Part shown: positions 32,694 through 43,925 of the stretch, piece by piece
How the letters are laid out: each line of letters opens with the position of its first letter
How positions within the stretch are numbered: the stretch's first letter is position 1
Origin: Megaustenia siamemsis
Taxonomy: Eukaryota; Mollusca; Gastropoda; Stylommatophora; Ariophantidae
Reading direction: 5' to 3'
DNA length: 64,000 nucleotides
Assembly (NCBI GenBank): GCA_032433765.1
Contig: JAVIAB010000102.1
Coordinates: 10,586,811 to 10,650,810 of the forward strand
Notes under the pieces: generated by a model
Database searches by the model: none
Told to the model about the DNA's origin: nothing
Seen by the model: only the letters and a program-made list of their open reading frames with translations
Translations under genes and position numbers: made by a program

Positions 32694-33458
32694 TCAGTGC
32701 CCTCCGGAGAGAAGTGACGTGGATCTGTGTTTGTCGAAGTCTTGTGTTCTTCCCACATCTCGGAGGGCATTGATGATGTCCGCCCGATCCATTGGTTGCC
32801 CGTCCTCAACGACAGCGCAGCTAGCCAACCTGTCCGCTCTTTCATTTCCCCGTACTCCCGCATGTCCAGGGACATAGACAAAGGTGACCTTACATATTTT
32901 GGATTTCTGCAACGACTCTACCCATTGCATGCGTACAGAGCCCGCCTCCACTTTTTTTATCATGCTCATCGAATCACTCAGTATACATGCGTGGGTGTAG
33001 TCTTGTGACTCTAACCATTTGAATGCCTTGGTCACTGCCATCTCCTCCATTGTCATGCTACTCGTGATCATGACGTATGCACTGACTATTCTGCCTGCCG
33101 CGCGTGCTGTAAATGCACATGCACTTATTTCGTGTCGTCTTACAGATCCGTCTGTATAGATGACTGCATCTTTCTCATCGGTGTTATCGCAGATAAGACC
33201 GTTGACCTCGGCATTAACCACGACCGGGTTGTGTTCCCTACTTTTCCTGTTGAGTGTGACAATACACGAGAAAGTCCCCTTGAATGACGTAGGCACCGGT
33301 ATCCACTCCTCACCAACGCAGATATTGGTAAGCCCACAGACCTGTTTGATGACATCTTCTGCTCGGTCCACCCATGATTTGCCTCTTTTAAGCCTGGCAC
33401 CTTTCTCTGTGTTGAGCACGTGGTGCAATGGATGCTCTGTATCTGTACTAATCTTCAG
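32694..33458 (-). pseudogene. LINE-J RNase H domain (copy B)
   Basis: Same D-E-D-D residues as copy A; 244-aa open stretch 32694-33428. Confidence 0.88.
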
Positions 33459-34570
33459 TTATGCTCGTACTCTCCAGATCTTGATTCTGTCATCCATGGT
33501 TGGAAAGTCAAGAAGATACCTCATTGCTACACAGGGAGTGTCCCTCGTACGTCCCAGGATAATGCGCATGACTTCATTTTGTATTTTCTCCAGCCTATCA
33601 ATTTGAGTCGTACTGACAGTAAGAATTGCCATTGCATACTCGATTGGTTCGAGGACTAATCCCTGGAACTGAAGAGTAAGTAGCCTCTGCTCGTTGTTGG
33701 CAGCTGCCATGACCTTCAAGGCGACTAATCCTTTGCGGGATTTTGTTATCACATGGTCGACGTGGTCCCGAAAACACAGGCTGCTATCAAACTTAACTCC
33801 GAGGTATGTCATCAACTTGTCCCTGGTCACCTCATCAGCTCCCATTCGTACTACCGGTGTGGTCGTATTAACGATATGATTGTTAAGGGAGAACCATGAA
33901 ACTGATGCTTTATTAGGATTAACCAAGGCACCTGAAACTCCACACCAGGAAGAAATGCGATCGAGTTCGTCCTGCATTGTGGAGGCGATTCCCTGTCGAT
34001 ATACCAGAATATCATCAGCAAAAGTCATAGTTCTTCCCCTCCCATCCAGCTGTTGGGCCGTGATCGTTATTGTGTACATGTTAAATAGAATTGGTGACAA
34101 TGGTGAGCCTTGTGGCAGCCCTGGACAAATGGATATTGGCTCGGAAGACCAACTTCCACATCTGAGTATCACCTTCCTCTGAAACAGTGCCGCGGCGATC
34201 CATCTAATGAGGAAGGGGTGCATCGCCAGTTTGAGGAGCATATGCATGAGATATTCGAATGGTACCCTGTTGTATGCATCCTCCAGATCTATAGCAGTAG
34301 CACATGTCTCCTCTCATCTGTGGAAGCCTTCGAAGACGTCATAGGCCAAGACTGCCGCATTGAGCAATATCTCTTTGTTATATCTGTAACCTCCGAGTGT
34401 GGGTGGGAATACGCGTTTCTGTTTAAGGCAACAGGTGAGGACACGGGCAACTGTTTTATCCAGCAGCTTGCCCGCAGTGTTCTGCATTGTGATGATTCTG
34501 TAGGCACTGATCTGAGAATGGTCCTTGTTTGGCTTCGGTAGCGGCAGTAAGTAGCTGTGTAGCCACTCCG
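33459..34570 (-). pseudogene. LINE-J RT palm/thumb (copy B)
   Basis: Same as 3941-5050: motifs A, B and FADD present; 262-aa clean stretch 33459-34247. Confidence 0.88.
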
Positions 34571-35191
34571 AATACTGGCATTAAACTCATTGGCCAGTTT
34601 TGTCAAGTCGTCGTCAGATAAATCGCCTATGTCATCGTACCGAAGACCATCTGGACCAGGAGCAGTGTTGTGTGACCCTTTAAGTGTCATGCGAATGGTA
34701 TCGGTTGTGATTGTGAGATCTTCTTCCAGCCCTACATCCTTGCACAATTTTGACAGCGATCCCCGTATCCTCATTCTTACAGCCTCATTTTTTTGGTCCG
34801 TCTGCTCAATGTAGCGGGCAAGCAGGGCCTTCCCTTTGCTCTCATCAGATTTGTGCCATATCTGGCCTGTGCTCTGAAAGTCTGGTATACCTCTGTGTCG
34901 TGTTGTGCCATTCATGCACTGATGAAGGCGCCAGAATGTGGCGAGCGATTTTTCTGAACACACTTTTTTACAAAAGTCATCCCATTTGGCATCCTTAGCC
35001 TTCTTAGCGCCTAGTTTAAAGTGCATCATTTTTTGTTCGACTTTTATTTTGAGACGCTTCAAGAGCTCAGGTTGTGTTCTTCCATTCCTTCTGGCTTTCT
35101 GCCATGTCTTGGCCGTTTGTCTCTTGCTCCGCCAAGCTTCCTCGACAACTACATTCCACCAGGGTGGCTGTGTCCCACGCAGACATATCAA
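34289..35191 (-). pseudogene. LINE-J connector plus RT fingers, single 300-aa frame (copy B)
   Basis: One uninterrupted frame joins PPWWNVVVEEAWRSKR to APGPDGLRYDDIG, unlike copy A where a C is missing. The last ~80 residues (after NEFNASIRSG) are already out of the true frame because of the shared downstream frameshift. Confidence 0.87.
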
Positions 35192-35519
35192 CCTCAGCTG
35201 CCATCATATTATTGCGCACAAGGATGGCCTGCCCAAGGTGTCGTCTATTGTAAAAACAATGAAAGCCAGGGGTACTTACTGTCCTGTCACCAAGAAGAGT
35301 TTCTTGCAAAACCATTACATCGGCGCCGCACAGTAGCTTATCAAGAATGGGCCGTCGTTGATTAATGGACCCACAATTCCAATAAGTAACGCGCACGTAC
35401 TTTAGGCCTAGCCTCTCACACTTCGACAGTTTAATGCCACCACGCTTGCCCTGTCCTGTTTTCCTTCTTCGATGATGTCGTTTGGGCTGCATCTGAATAC
35501 ATACACTTACCGTCGTCAT
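35067..35519 (-). pseudogene. LINE-J endonuclease N-terminal part (copy B)
   Basis: Same 150-aa frame as 5548-6000. The C-terminal half of the domain is deleted. Confidence 0.82.
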
Positions 35520-35934
35520 TGATTATTTTGTCGCTGAACGTCGATGCTGTGGATGGTCAAGACTCACGTGCACTTAATCAGTCGCACGGTTCAGAACTCC
35601 AGTAAATATCTCTTCAGCACGCGGATACACTGAGTGCCTTTCACAAATTAAATGAATTACGCGTTCAATATTGCAATCAACAACAAGGATGAGTATAAGT
35701 GATTAAATAAGGAAATTGTAACAAAATGCAATGAATCAAAAGAAGCAACGAGATTTACATCAAATAGAAAGCGCGTGCAATCACATAATCCCTTAAAATA
35801 TCAATAAAAGCAAACAAATAAATAGAAAAGTTCACTGGAAATCAGCACTTATCTGTGAGTCCTCTGAAAAAGCCAGCGAACAGTGCGCCATATTCCCCGG
35901 AAGTCTCCTGAAAAACGACTTGTGCTACAAGACT

Positions 35935-36405
35935 GTGTTAATAGAGGTGAGAAAGAGAGGTCATCGGTGCTATATAGAGCCAATTCTGACCTATGAAAGC
36001 GAATCATGGACAGTAGACAAACAAATGAAATGATAATTTAGAGGCCACAGATATGGGATTTCTCAGAAGAATATTGAAAGTTTCCTAGACAGCTAAAAAG
36101 ATCAATGCGGAAATTCTCAAGAGGCCAACACATAAAGGGAGCTCATAAAAACATCAGAAAGAAACAATCAACATTTTTTTCGGGTACACCATGAGAAGAG
36201 GAAATTTGGAATACTTGGTTACAACTGGGAAAATACATGGAACGAGAGATCGCGGACGACAAAGAGAGAAGGTACTAGATTACTTGATGTCACGGGATAG
36301 AAATATAGTTAGCAACATAATTGATACGATGCACTGTGGATAAAAAATTGTGGAAGGACACGATCGCCTACGCCAACCGGTATGGCACATGATGATTACA
36401 TATAA
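35935..36405 (+). pseudogene. LINE-G 3' part, decayed (copy B)
   Basis: Counterpart of 6411-6885; one extra A near 35941 relative to A. Confidence 0.75.
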
Positions 36406-36479
36406 TTTAAATATTCTCCTTTTTCATCTCATAACCCCAGGGGTCGTTGGGGTGTCACTGACAAACGTCATCATCCTTC

Positions 36480-36945
36480 TACATTTCTCTCTATATTCAT
36501 TCAACTGAAACAGACAGCTGCCTTCATAAGAGAGTCCAGAATCCTAGTCTGAATGAGCCATGATCGCAGAAGAAGAATTTTCATGAATTTTTTTTGGACT
36601 CTGCGAAGTCGAGGCCTGTCCATTCTTTGATGCTATCGTCCCATCTCTTTTTTCAGCTTGTCTCCTCTTCTCGTTCATTTCACAGTTCCTTCTGTAATAT
36701 CGTCTTTGCTATGTCTCTGACACAAAGGACAAGAGGTAGGGTTCGACCCCGACCGCTTCCGGGTTCACCCAGCCTTTAATGGGTATCGGATTTTTTTTTC
36801 TGGGAAAGTAAAGCGGCACGGGCGTAATACCGACCACATTACCCCAAAACTCATGTGCCGAAGGTCTGTAAAATATATGGTCACTAACACCATATTCCCT
36901 ATACGCCACTTGGCGTGATGGGGTAACTTTACTTTACTATGTCTC
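36480..36945 (+). mobile_element. Composite: LINE-R end, LINE-K (antisense), headless SINE-1 (copy B)
   Basis: LINE-R 3' end at 36480-36582, LINE-K complement at 36583-36720, headless SINE-1 at 36721-36940. Same junctions as 6960-7430 and as 45385-45800. Confidence 0.83.
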
Positions 36946-37451
36946 TGACAATCGAAACGCCTGGCTAAACCATTTCCATCTCCACGGCTTTTATTTATTC
37001 TGTAAATCCACTCTAAGTGTCCATGGTTCGCTGACGTGAACTGATATAACGAATGTATCTTATCAGTTTCATTTTAAAGCCAAAAGTGGCATTCTTATAT
37101 TCCCAAATAGACTACCCAGCTTTGCGAGGGCTGCTCTATTCTATTCATGGAACCAGTTTCATTGCAATCAGGAATTCTCCTTATCCGCTCCTACACTTGT
37201 CAAAGCATTTCCCAAATTGCATCGGTAAATTCCGTTGACTAGGCCGCTCCGTGCACGTCCTACTCGACTGCACATGCGATGATTTCGAACCTCCTTAGTA
37301 GTTTGTTGCAACAGGCGTGGCAGGTAACAGTGGCTCTTTTCTTTTCTCCCCGCAACGTGTGTGCCTCGGTAACCATTAGGGGAGGGCTGCTGTAGTTAAC
37401 GTGATTCTAACCGATATTTCACGCTTTAAAACCTTTATCGTTTGACAAATG
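36946..37451. other. No recognisable element (copy B)
   Basis: Counterpart of 7431-7934. A 61-aa ORF here has no domain. Confidence 0.45.
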
Positions 37452-38248
37452 GCCATTATCGCATGCCATACCGGCTGGCGTAGGCGATCATGTCCTTCCA
37501 CACTTTTCTATCCACAGTGCATCGTATCAATTCTGTTGTTGACTGCTTTCCATTCCGTGACATCAAGTAATCTAGTATCTTCTCTTTCTGCAGTCCGCGG
37601 TCTCTTTCCCTGTATTTTGCCAGTTGTAACCAAGTATTCCAACTTTCCTCTTCTCATGGTGTGCCCGAAAAAAAATGTTGATTGTTTCTTTCTGGTGTAT
37701 TTTAGGAGCTCCCTTTTTGGCATTGGCCTTTTTTGAGAATGTCCTCATTGGTCTTTTTAGCTGTCCAGGGAACTTTCAACATTCTTCTGAGAAATCCCAT
37801 CTCTGTGGCCTCTAATCGTCTTTTCATTTGTTTGTCTACTGTCCTTGATTCGCTTCCATAGGTCAGAATTGGCTCCATATAGCACCAATGAGCTCCAATT
37901 CTCACTTCTATTGACATAGACTTGTTCAATAAGACGTTTTTAATTTTCTGAAATGCTGTTTTGGCCTGAGCTATTCTGCTTTTAATTTCTGTGGTGCATC
38001 TTCCATCTGATGTTATTATTGTGCCCAAGTATTTGACGCGTTGCACTTGTTTCAGACTTGTCCTGTTTATTATATGCTGCATGAAGGTGATGATTGTTTC
38101 TTCGATATGACCATTACTTCTATTTTCTTACTATTCAGAGTGATACCTTTTTTGTTGTTTTCTTTTACTATTGGTCCTAAGTATATAAATGTATCAACTT
38201 TTTCTAGATCTTTTCCATTTAGTTCAATCTTGCAACAATATCCGTAGG
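37452..38248 (-). pseudogene. LINE-G RT thumb/C-terminus (copy B)
   Basis: A 126-aa frame (37702-38082) carries YLGTIITSDGRCTTEIKSRI, EPILTYGSESRTVDKQMKRR and MGFLRRMLKVPWTAKKTNED. The next piece upstream (38070-38276) has KKGITLNSKKIEVM. Broken at homopolymers near 37730. Confidence 0.87.
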
Positions 38249-38263
38249 GTTGTTGGTCATTAT

Positions 38264-38775
38264 ATCGACCTTTCAAGTCGTAGTCGGCCCATAGGTCATA
38301 GACTCAGATACTCTTTCCATGTTTAGAAATTTTCTTTCTAGCAGTCTCAATCCTTGCAAACATCTTTTATCAAATCTCGCCATTTGCCTCTGTTCTGTGC
38401 AAGCATCTCGATCTCATTGAGGGAGTCGATTCCTGCTGTCTTTTCGTCCTTGATCAGTGTTATCTCAGTGTTTCTCTGTGTCGGCCTCTTTTCCTTCTAC
38501 CTGTTGTTTCCCATATGATGGCTTGCTTTGCTATTAGGTAATTATATCTTCTCACTATATGTCCAACGTCTTTTCTTGATTACTGAAATTAGTGGTTGAT
38601 TAGCGATTTCTCTAATTTCCTCGTTTGTTTTGAATTCGTTCCACGCTACACCAAGTATTTTCCTTAGACGTTTTATTTTCAAATGCGTTCAGCTTTGTTT
38701 CTATGTCTTTTGTTGTTTTCCAGCTCTCGCATGCATACGTAAGGGTTGATAGTATGTTTGATTTGAATAGCCTAA
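38264..38775 (-). mobile_element. LINE-B insertion with perfect 15-bp TSD
   Basis: A TSD gttgttggtcattat lies at 38249-38263 and 38776-38790. It carries the LINE-B 3' half on minus, including the GHxLRR/KQAIIWETTG-type region and a longer upstream portion than the other copies. It is inserted in LINE-G. Confidence 0.94.
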
Positions 38776-38799
38776 GTTGTTGGTCATTATGGTTAATTT

Positions 38800-39240
38800 A
38801 ATTATTAGTGGATGATCAAGAAACTGAGAATAGCAAAATGTTATATCTTCTCAACATTCCTATATGATGCAGAGACATGGACATTAGACATGAAAACAGA
38901 ACAGAGAATTGATGCCTTTGAAATGTGGATATACAGAAGAATAGGTAGAATTGGATGGAATGAAAAGAGAACTCCTACTAAACACTATTCAAACAAGACA
39001 AATGCGATTGTTGGGCCATGTTAAAAGACACAACAGCCTACTCAAAGTAATCCTGGAGGAGAAAATACAAGGTAAAAGAATCAGACTAATGCTAATATAG
39101 ACGAGTAACACCAAAAGATGGACAAATCAGCCTATGGCAACCTGCACCATCAAAGCAAGACACAGAGCACAATGGCGCTCCATGGTAGCCAACCTTCGTT
39201 GTGGAGATGATACTTGATGGTGATGATGATCAAGAAATGT
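38800..39240 (+). pseudogene. LINE-D C-terminal part
   Basis: Encodes KKLRIAKCYIFSTFLYDAET, WTLDMKTEQRIDAFEMWIYR and RIGRIGWNEKRT, then a frameshifted remainder to the NLRCGD-type end and gatggtgatgatgatc tail. Confidence 0.85.
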
Positions 39241-39344
39241 ATTCTTAACAATTTCAAAATTGGACGCCAAGTATTAAAATGTTTGAAGAGCACTGATTTA
39301 GATCCTGACAGAAGCTTTACATGTACACACCTCAGTGAGGTATT
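39241..39344. other. Unassigned
   Basis: Short spacer ending in the HER target site. Confidence 0.4.
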
Positions 39345-39356
39345 GGCCTGGTGTAT

Positions 39357-39746
39357 GCTTGCTTGCTTGAGTTCGCCCGATGATTAAAGTATTCTAGAGT
39401 ATTCGTATACTGTTAAATTCCTCTTTGTCATCCGTCCTTAAAAGGACGTTAAGTGGGCGTGTCTGCGTTGTATTGTGGTTTGCAGTTTAACTGTTATATT
39501 TGCGCCTTTCGGCCCAACACATCCGACTTCAGCACGACATTTTTGAGTACCGGGTTGTCTTCCCTCTTCGATCCCTGCTCACTTGGCGAGACTAGACAGG
39601 CTAGTCTGTTAATGGTGGCACCACGGAGAGGTGGAGCAGGGTCTGGATGGTTTTGGTTCACCGATCCTGGCGCGGTGGCGCAAGCCATCAGCTGTGGGTC
39701 GCTGACAACTTCCAGCTCTTGTGCTGGGAGGCGTGCCTTCGCCTCC
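39357..39746 (-). mobile_element. HER retroposon with perfect 12-bp TSD (type copy)
   Basis: A TSD ggcctggtgtat lies at 39345-39356 and 39747-39758. Read on minus, it starts with the ggaggcgaaggcacgcctcc hairpin, contains ccagctcttgtgctgg-like inverted repeats, and ends in an (AAGC)n tail. About 390 bp. Confidence 0.92.
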
Positions 39747-39764
39747 GGCCTGGTGTATAATTAT

Positions 39765-40195
39765 CATCATTGAGTGCCGCCTCCGCATCGAAAGTTGGCT
39801 ACCATGGAGAGCCATTCCACTGTCTCTTGCTTTGACGGTGCAGATTGTCATAGACTGACTTGTCCACCCTTTGATGTTACTCGCCCATGTTAGTATTAGT
39901 CCCTCTTTTACCCTGTATTTTCCTCTCCAAGATTACTTTTAGTAGGCTGTTGTGTCTTTTAACATGCCCCAATAATTTCATTTGTCTTGTTCTAATTGTG
40001 TTTAGTAGTTCTCTTTTTATTTTTAGTTGTTTTAAAACTGCATCGTTAGTTTTATTTTCTTTCCTTCCAATTCTACCTATTTTTCTGTAAATCCACATTT
40101 CAAAGGCTTCAAGTTTCTGTTCTGTTTTCTTGTCTAATGTCCATGTTTCTGGCACCATACAGGAATGTTGAGATGATACATAACATTTTGCTTTT
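39765..40195 (-). pseudogene. LINE-D C-terminal part, left of SINE-1
   Basis: A 93-aa frame (39877-40158) carries KLEAFEMWIYRKIGRIGRKE and HVKRHNSLLKVILERKIQGK. 3' end at about 39765 (tcatcattgagtgccg on plus). It continues beyond the SINE-1 at 40467-40570. Confidence 0.87.
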
Positions 40196-40206
40196 CTTAG
40201 TTATAG

Positions 40207-40466
40207 TAAAAAAAAAAAATGTACCCCCGTCACGCCAAGTGACGTAGAAGGAATATGGTGTTAGTGACCATAAATTTTACAGACCTTCGGCACATGATTT
40301 TTGGGGTAATGTGGTCGGTATTAGGCCTGTGTCGCTTTACTTTCCCAGAAAGAAATCCGGTACCCATTAAAAGGCTGGGTGAACCTGAAAGCCGTCGGTT
40401 GGGATCGAACCCTACCTCTTGTCCTTTGTAGTCCAGTTCACTAACCACTGAGCTATCGCGGCTCCT
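40207..40466 (-). mobile_element. SINE-1 inserted in LINE-D, ~11-bp TSD
   Basis: Full-length SINE-1 on minus. Flanks cttagttatag (40196-40206) and cttagttttag (40467-40477) form a TSD with one mismatch, and the intact LINE-D reads cttagttttag. Confidence 0.93.
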
Positions 40467-40575
40467 CTTAGTTTTAGCCCTGGTGTTATTTGTTTTGATG
40501 TTAGTATACTTTTCATGGCATTAAAATTACCTTTTTGCCATTCCTATTCTTTTGTTTAATTCAGTTTTACATTTA
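40467..40575 (-). pseudogene. LINE-D, right of SINE-1
   Basis: Continuation of 39765-40195: ccctggtgttatttgttttg and then ttgccattcctattc match 52840-52915. Confidence 0.8.
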
Positions 40576-41113
40576 CAGTGTCCTTGTGTATAATAAAAAA
40601 CAAAATAACGTGAGAATCGTTGATATTGACAAAACTGCTCGCCAGGGGTTTTCCCCCGCGTGCTGATGCGAAGTCAAGCGAGCGAGCAGCACATTACAGA
40701 TGCCGTGTAGTCACGCCAAGTCTTAACCCGAGGAGCGACCGAGTGAGTTTACGATCCTGCATGCAGTGTGGGAGAATCGTGTTTAGTACGATACGGGCGC
40801 GCCTCCACGCACGTGCACGCTCACACAACACATATATATTAGTTGACTCCTGAAATAGCAGAGCGTGTTGTATTGAGTGTCATAACCACTAAATGGATCT
40901 ATTTATTTGATTGCATATATTTTTTTTTATTTCAAGCGTGAGTATGTAATCGTTATGTTGTCTATATGCGTTATTGAAATAAATAACTATATGAAATATT
41001 AAGTGAGCACGTGGAACTGCTATACATCTTTTGTGCTCGTTGTTAAAGTAAATCGATTGCTTGTGTTTACAAAACGTTAAAGATAAATCAGTAACGGCGA
41101 GTATATTTTCCCC
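40576..41113. other. Unassigned, with a GC/CpG-richer patch at 40620-40830
   Basis: The patch has several CG dinucleotides (gcgagcgagcagc, gatacgggcgcgcc) in an AT-rich context and a 77-aa ORF without a domain. It could be a promoter or first-exon region, but nothing else supports that. Confidence 0.3.
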
Positions 41114-41123
41114 ATAACAGAAT

Positions 41124-41327
41124 CATCATCAAGTGCCATCTGCGCAACGAAAGGTTGGCTACCATGGAGCGCCATCCACTCTGTCTCTTGCTTTGATGGT
41201 GCAGGTTGTCATAGGCTTACTTGCCATCTTTTGATGTTACTCGTCCATGTTAGAATTGGTGTGCCTCTGCCTCTTTTACCTTGTATTTTCCCCTCCAGGA
41301 TTACTTTTATTAGGCTGCTGTGTGTCT
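41124..41327 (-). mobile_element. LINE-D 3' end with perfect 10-bp TSD
   Basis: A TSD ataacagaat lies at 41114-41123 and 41328-41337. The 204-bp insert is the LINE-D terminus with its CATCAT tail at the left. Confidence 0.94.
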
Positions 41328-41337
41328 ATAACAGAAT

Positions 41338-41530
41338 AAGTGGCTCTGAATCTGCGTGGACTCAACTCACTGAGTCAGATAACGCCGGAAGTCACACCTT
41401 TTATACGGAATATCCGATTTCGATAAATTCTTTGTTTTTCCTTATAAAAGTACCATTCTCCGTAAGATCATTTCGTCCATGTTAGTTATGATCCGTGCCC
41501 AATGACGTCAGATACCGTGTTTATTAAAAC
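41338..41530. other. Unassigned
   Basis: Nothing recognised. Confidence 0.4.
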
Positions 41531-42215
41531 CCTTGATTTTGTGCGATATGTAACAGTAACACCCGCAATCTTGTGCGGTAAGTAACAGTAACACCCGCGA
41601 TCTTGTGCGATATGTAACAGTAACATCGTCGATCTTGTGCGGTATGTAACAGTAACATCGTCGATCTTGTGCGGTATGTAACAGTAACATCGTCGATCTT
41701 GTGCGGTATGTAACAGTAACACCCGCGATCTTGTGCGGTAAGTAACAGTATCACCCGCGATGTTGTGCGATATGTAACAGTAACATCGTCGATCTTGTGC
41801 GATATGTAACAGTAACACCGTCGATCTTGTGCAGTAAGTAACAGTAACATCGTCGATCTTGTGCGGTAAGTAACAGTAACATCGTCGATCTTGTGCGGTA
41901 AGTAACAGTAACACCCGCGATCTTGTGCGATATGTAACAGTAACATCGTCGATCTTGTGCAGTAAGTAACAGTAACATCGTCGATCTTGTGCGGTAACAG
42001 TAACACCCGCGATCTTGTGCGATATGAAACAGTAACATCGTCGATCTTGTGCGATATGAAACAGTAACATCGTCGATCTTGTGCGGTAAGTAACAGTAAC
42101 ATCGTCGATCTTGTGCAGTAAGTAACAGTAACATCGTCGATCTTGTGCGGTAAGTAACAGTAACACCCGCGATGTTGTGCGATATGTAACAGTAACACCG
42201 TTGATCTTTTCCCGT
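41531..42215. repeat. 32-bp minisatellite, ~21 units
   Basis: Unit cgatcttgtgcggtaagtaa plus cagtaacatcgt, alternating atcgt/acccg ends and gcggta/gcgata centres. The long minus ORFs across it (244 and 224 aa) are repeat artefacts with no start context or domain. Confidence 0.95.
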
Positions 42216-42384
42216 GTCACGCCGTCAAACCATCCAACTTTTCCCGTTGTCCACCTCTATCTCTCAGGCCTTCTATTTTCCCTGTTGTCACCAATTATTC
42301 CAACTCGCCTATTCTCCGAATGTACATCACAAAGTCCCTTCCGTTGCCAGAGTTAAAGACACAAGGGATGGTGTGTAGATGAGT
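42216..42384. other. Unassigned
   Basis: Nothing recognised. Confidence 0.4.
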
Positions 42385-42700
42385 TCTTCCCTGGCGGACA
42401 CAATCTTCTACTTCTTCTTCTTCTTCATCTTCTTCTGCGATCATGACTTCATTCAGACTAGGATTCCGGACTCTCTTATGAAGGCAGCTGTTTGTTTCAA
42501 TGATTCGGTTGCCCCGTATAGCTTCTCTTCCAGGGAGGTGGGTGTGGACCACATTGTCCTTCTCAGGTCTGTGTACTGGGGGCAATCCTGTAGAACATGT
42601 TTTGTTGTCATGTTATCCAGGGTACAGTGGTAGTTCCTATTTTGCGTTTGTTGAACATGTGGTTTCCCATTCCGTTTGGGCGGACACAAACGAAAGGTAT
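42385..42700 (-). pseudogene. LINE-R C-terminus and 3' tail
   Basis: A frame on minus (42453-42752) carries HCTLDNMTTKHVLQDCPQYT, DLRRTMWSTP and KQTAAFIRESGILV-stop, then a GAA-rich tail (cttcttcttc 42410-42440 on plus). The Cys-His knuckle is intact. 5'-truncated. Confidence 0.88.
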
Positions 42701-42716
42701 AGTAATTGAAAACATC

Positions 42717-43285
42717 ATCATCAAGTACCATACATGCTGGCTGTGTCTCCACAACTTTTGACCTCGACAGTTATCATTTCTGTTGTTGACTTTCTGCCAA
42801 GCCATTCTCTTCAGCTGTCTGGTATCTTTTCTCGTTACTTCCCTCTATCTCTTCGTCCCTAATTTTTCCCAGTTCTTACAATATATTCCAACTGTTCTCT
42901 TCTCATTACATGGCTAAAAAATGATGATTGTTTCTTCCTAGTATTGAAAATTAGCTCTCTTTTGCTTTGGCCTTTTTCAGAACGTTTTCATTACTCTTCT
43001 TAGCTGTCCATGGTATTCTCAACATTCTTCTGTAAAACCACATTTCTGCAGACTCCATTGATTTCCTTTTCTGTTGTCCTATTGTCCATGATTCGTATCC
43101 ATATGTTAAGACTGGCTCTACATAATATTTAAGAACTCTTTTTCTTGTTTCTATTGTCAAAAATGGATTGTATATATCTTCCTAATTTTTTGGAAAGCTG
43201 CTTTTGCCTGAGCCATTCTGCATCTCACCTCTGTTGTACACCTTCCGTCTGAGGTTAACAATGTTCCCAAATATTTAAAACATAA
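42717..43285 (-). pseudogene. LINE-A thumb and C-terminus
   Basis: Frames include TIETRKRVLKYYVEPVLTYG and MWFYRRMLRIPWTAKKSNEN (42951-43160). The 3' end is at 42717 (catcatcatcaagtacca on plus). Several frameshifts. Confidence 0.86.
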
Positions 43286-43354
43286 TGTACGGTAGTTACA
43301 AGAGCGGTTGGATTCCTGTAATTCAGTTACTTTGGCCGTTTTTAATTCGAACAG

Positions 43355-43925
43355 GGCGTTATTGTCTTGATTTGTCTACGGCTGTGAAGTTATTCTTTCT
43401 TAATTTGTCTACAGCTGTGAAGTTATTCTTTCTTAATTTGTCTACAGCTGTGAAGTTATTCTTTCTTAATTTGTCTACAGCTGTGAAGTTATTCTTTCTT
43501 AATTTGTCTACGGTTGTCAAGTTATTCTGTCTTAATTTGTATACACTGTGAAGTTAATCTGTCTTAATTTGTCTACGGCTGTCAAGTTATTCTGTCTTAA
43601 TTTGTCTACGGTTGTCAAGTTATTCTGTCTTAATTTGTCTACGGTTGTCAAGTTATTCTGTCTTAATTTGTCTACGGCTGTCAAGTTATTCTGTCTTAAT
43701 TTGTCTACGGCTGTCAAGTTATTCTGTCTTAATTTGTCTACGGTTGTCAAGTTATTCTGTCTTAATTTGTCTACGGCTGTCAAGTTATTCTGTCTTAATT
43801 TGTCTACGGTTGTCAAGTTATTCTGTCTTAATTTGTCTACGGCTGTCAAGTTATTCTGTCTTAATTTGTCTACGGCTGTCAAGTTATTCTGTCTTAATTT
43901 GTCTGCGGCTGTCAAGTTATTCGAG
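43355..43925. repeat. 33-bp minisatellite, ~17 units
   Basis: Unit ttgtctacggctgtcaagtt plus attctgtcttaat. The first four units use cagctgtgaag...ctttctt and the rest use ggctgtcaag...ctgtctt. 11-codon periodicity keeps frames open on both strands (131 aa plus, 127 aa minus). Confidence 0.96.

Larger units (their letters stand above)
32660..35930 (-). mobile_element. LINE-J endonuclease-RT-RNase H element (copy B)
   Basis: Counterpart of 3141-6410. The lesions it shares with A are the endonuclease deletion, the frameshift near 34565, the TGA near 34315 and the TAA at 33459-33461. These therefore predate the duplication (or allelic split) and are not sequencing noise. Confidence 0.86.
29519..38412. 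repeat. Copy B of the ~8.9-kb duplicated segment
   Basis: Matches 1-8900. Sequence identity begins at or before 29519, because the left end of A is the window edge. Copy B continues past the point where A meets the gap, into an intact LINE-B insertion. B has fewer frame disruptions and is probably the more accurate sequence. Confidence 0.93.

Noticed and set aside
41486..42220. Long minus-strand ORFs (244 and 224 aa) as genes
   Set aside because: They are translations of a 32-bp satellite in all frames, with Arg/Cys/Tyr periodicity set by the repeat and no domain.
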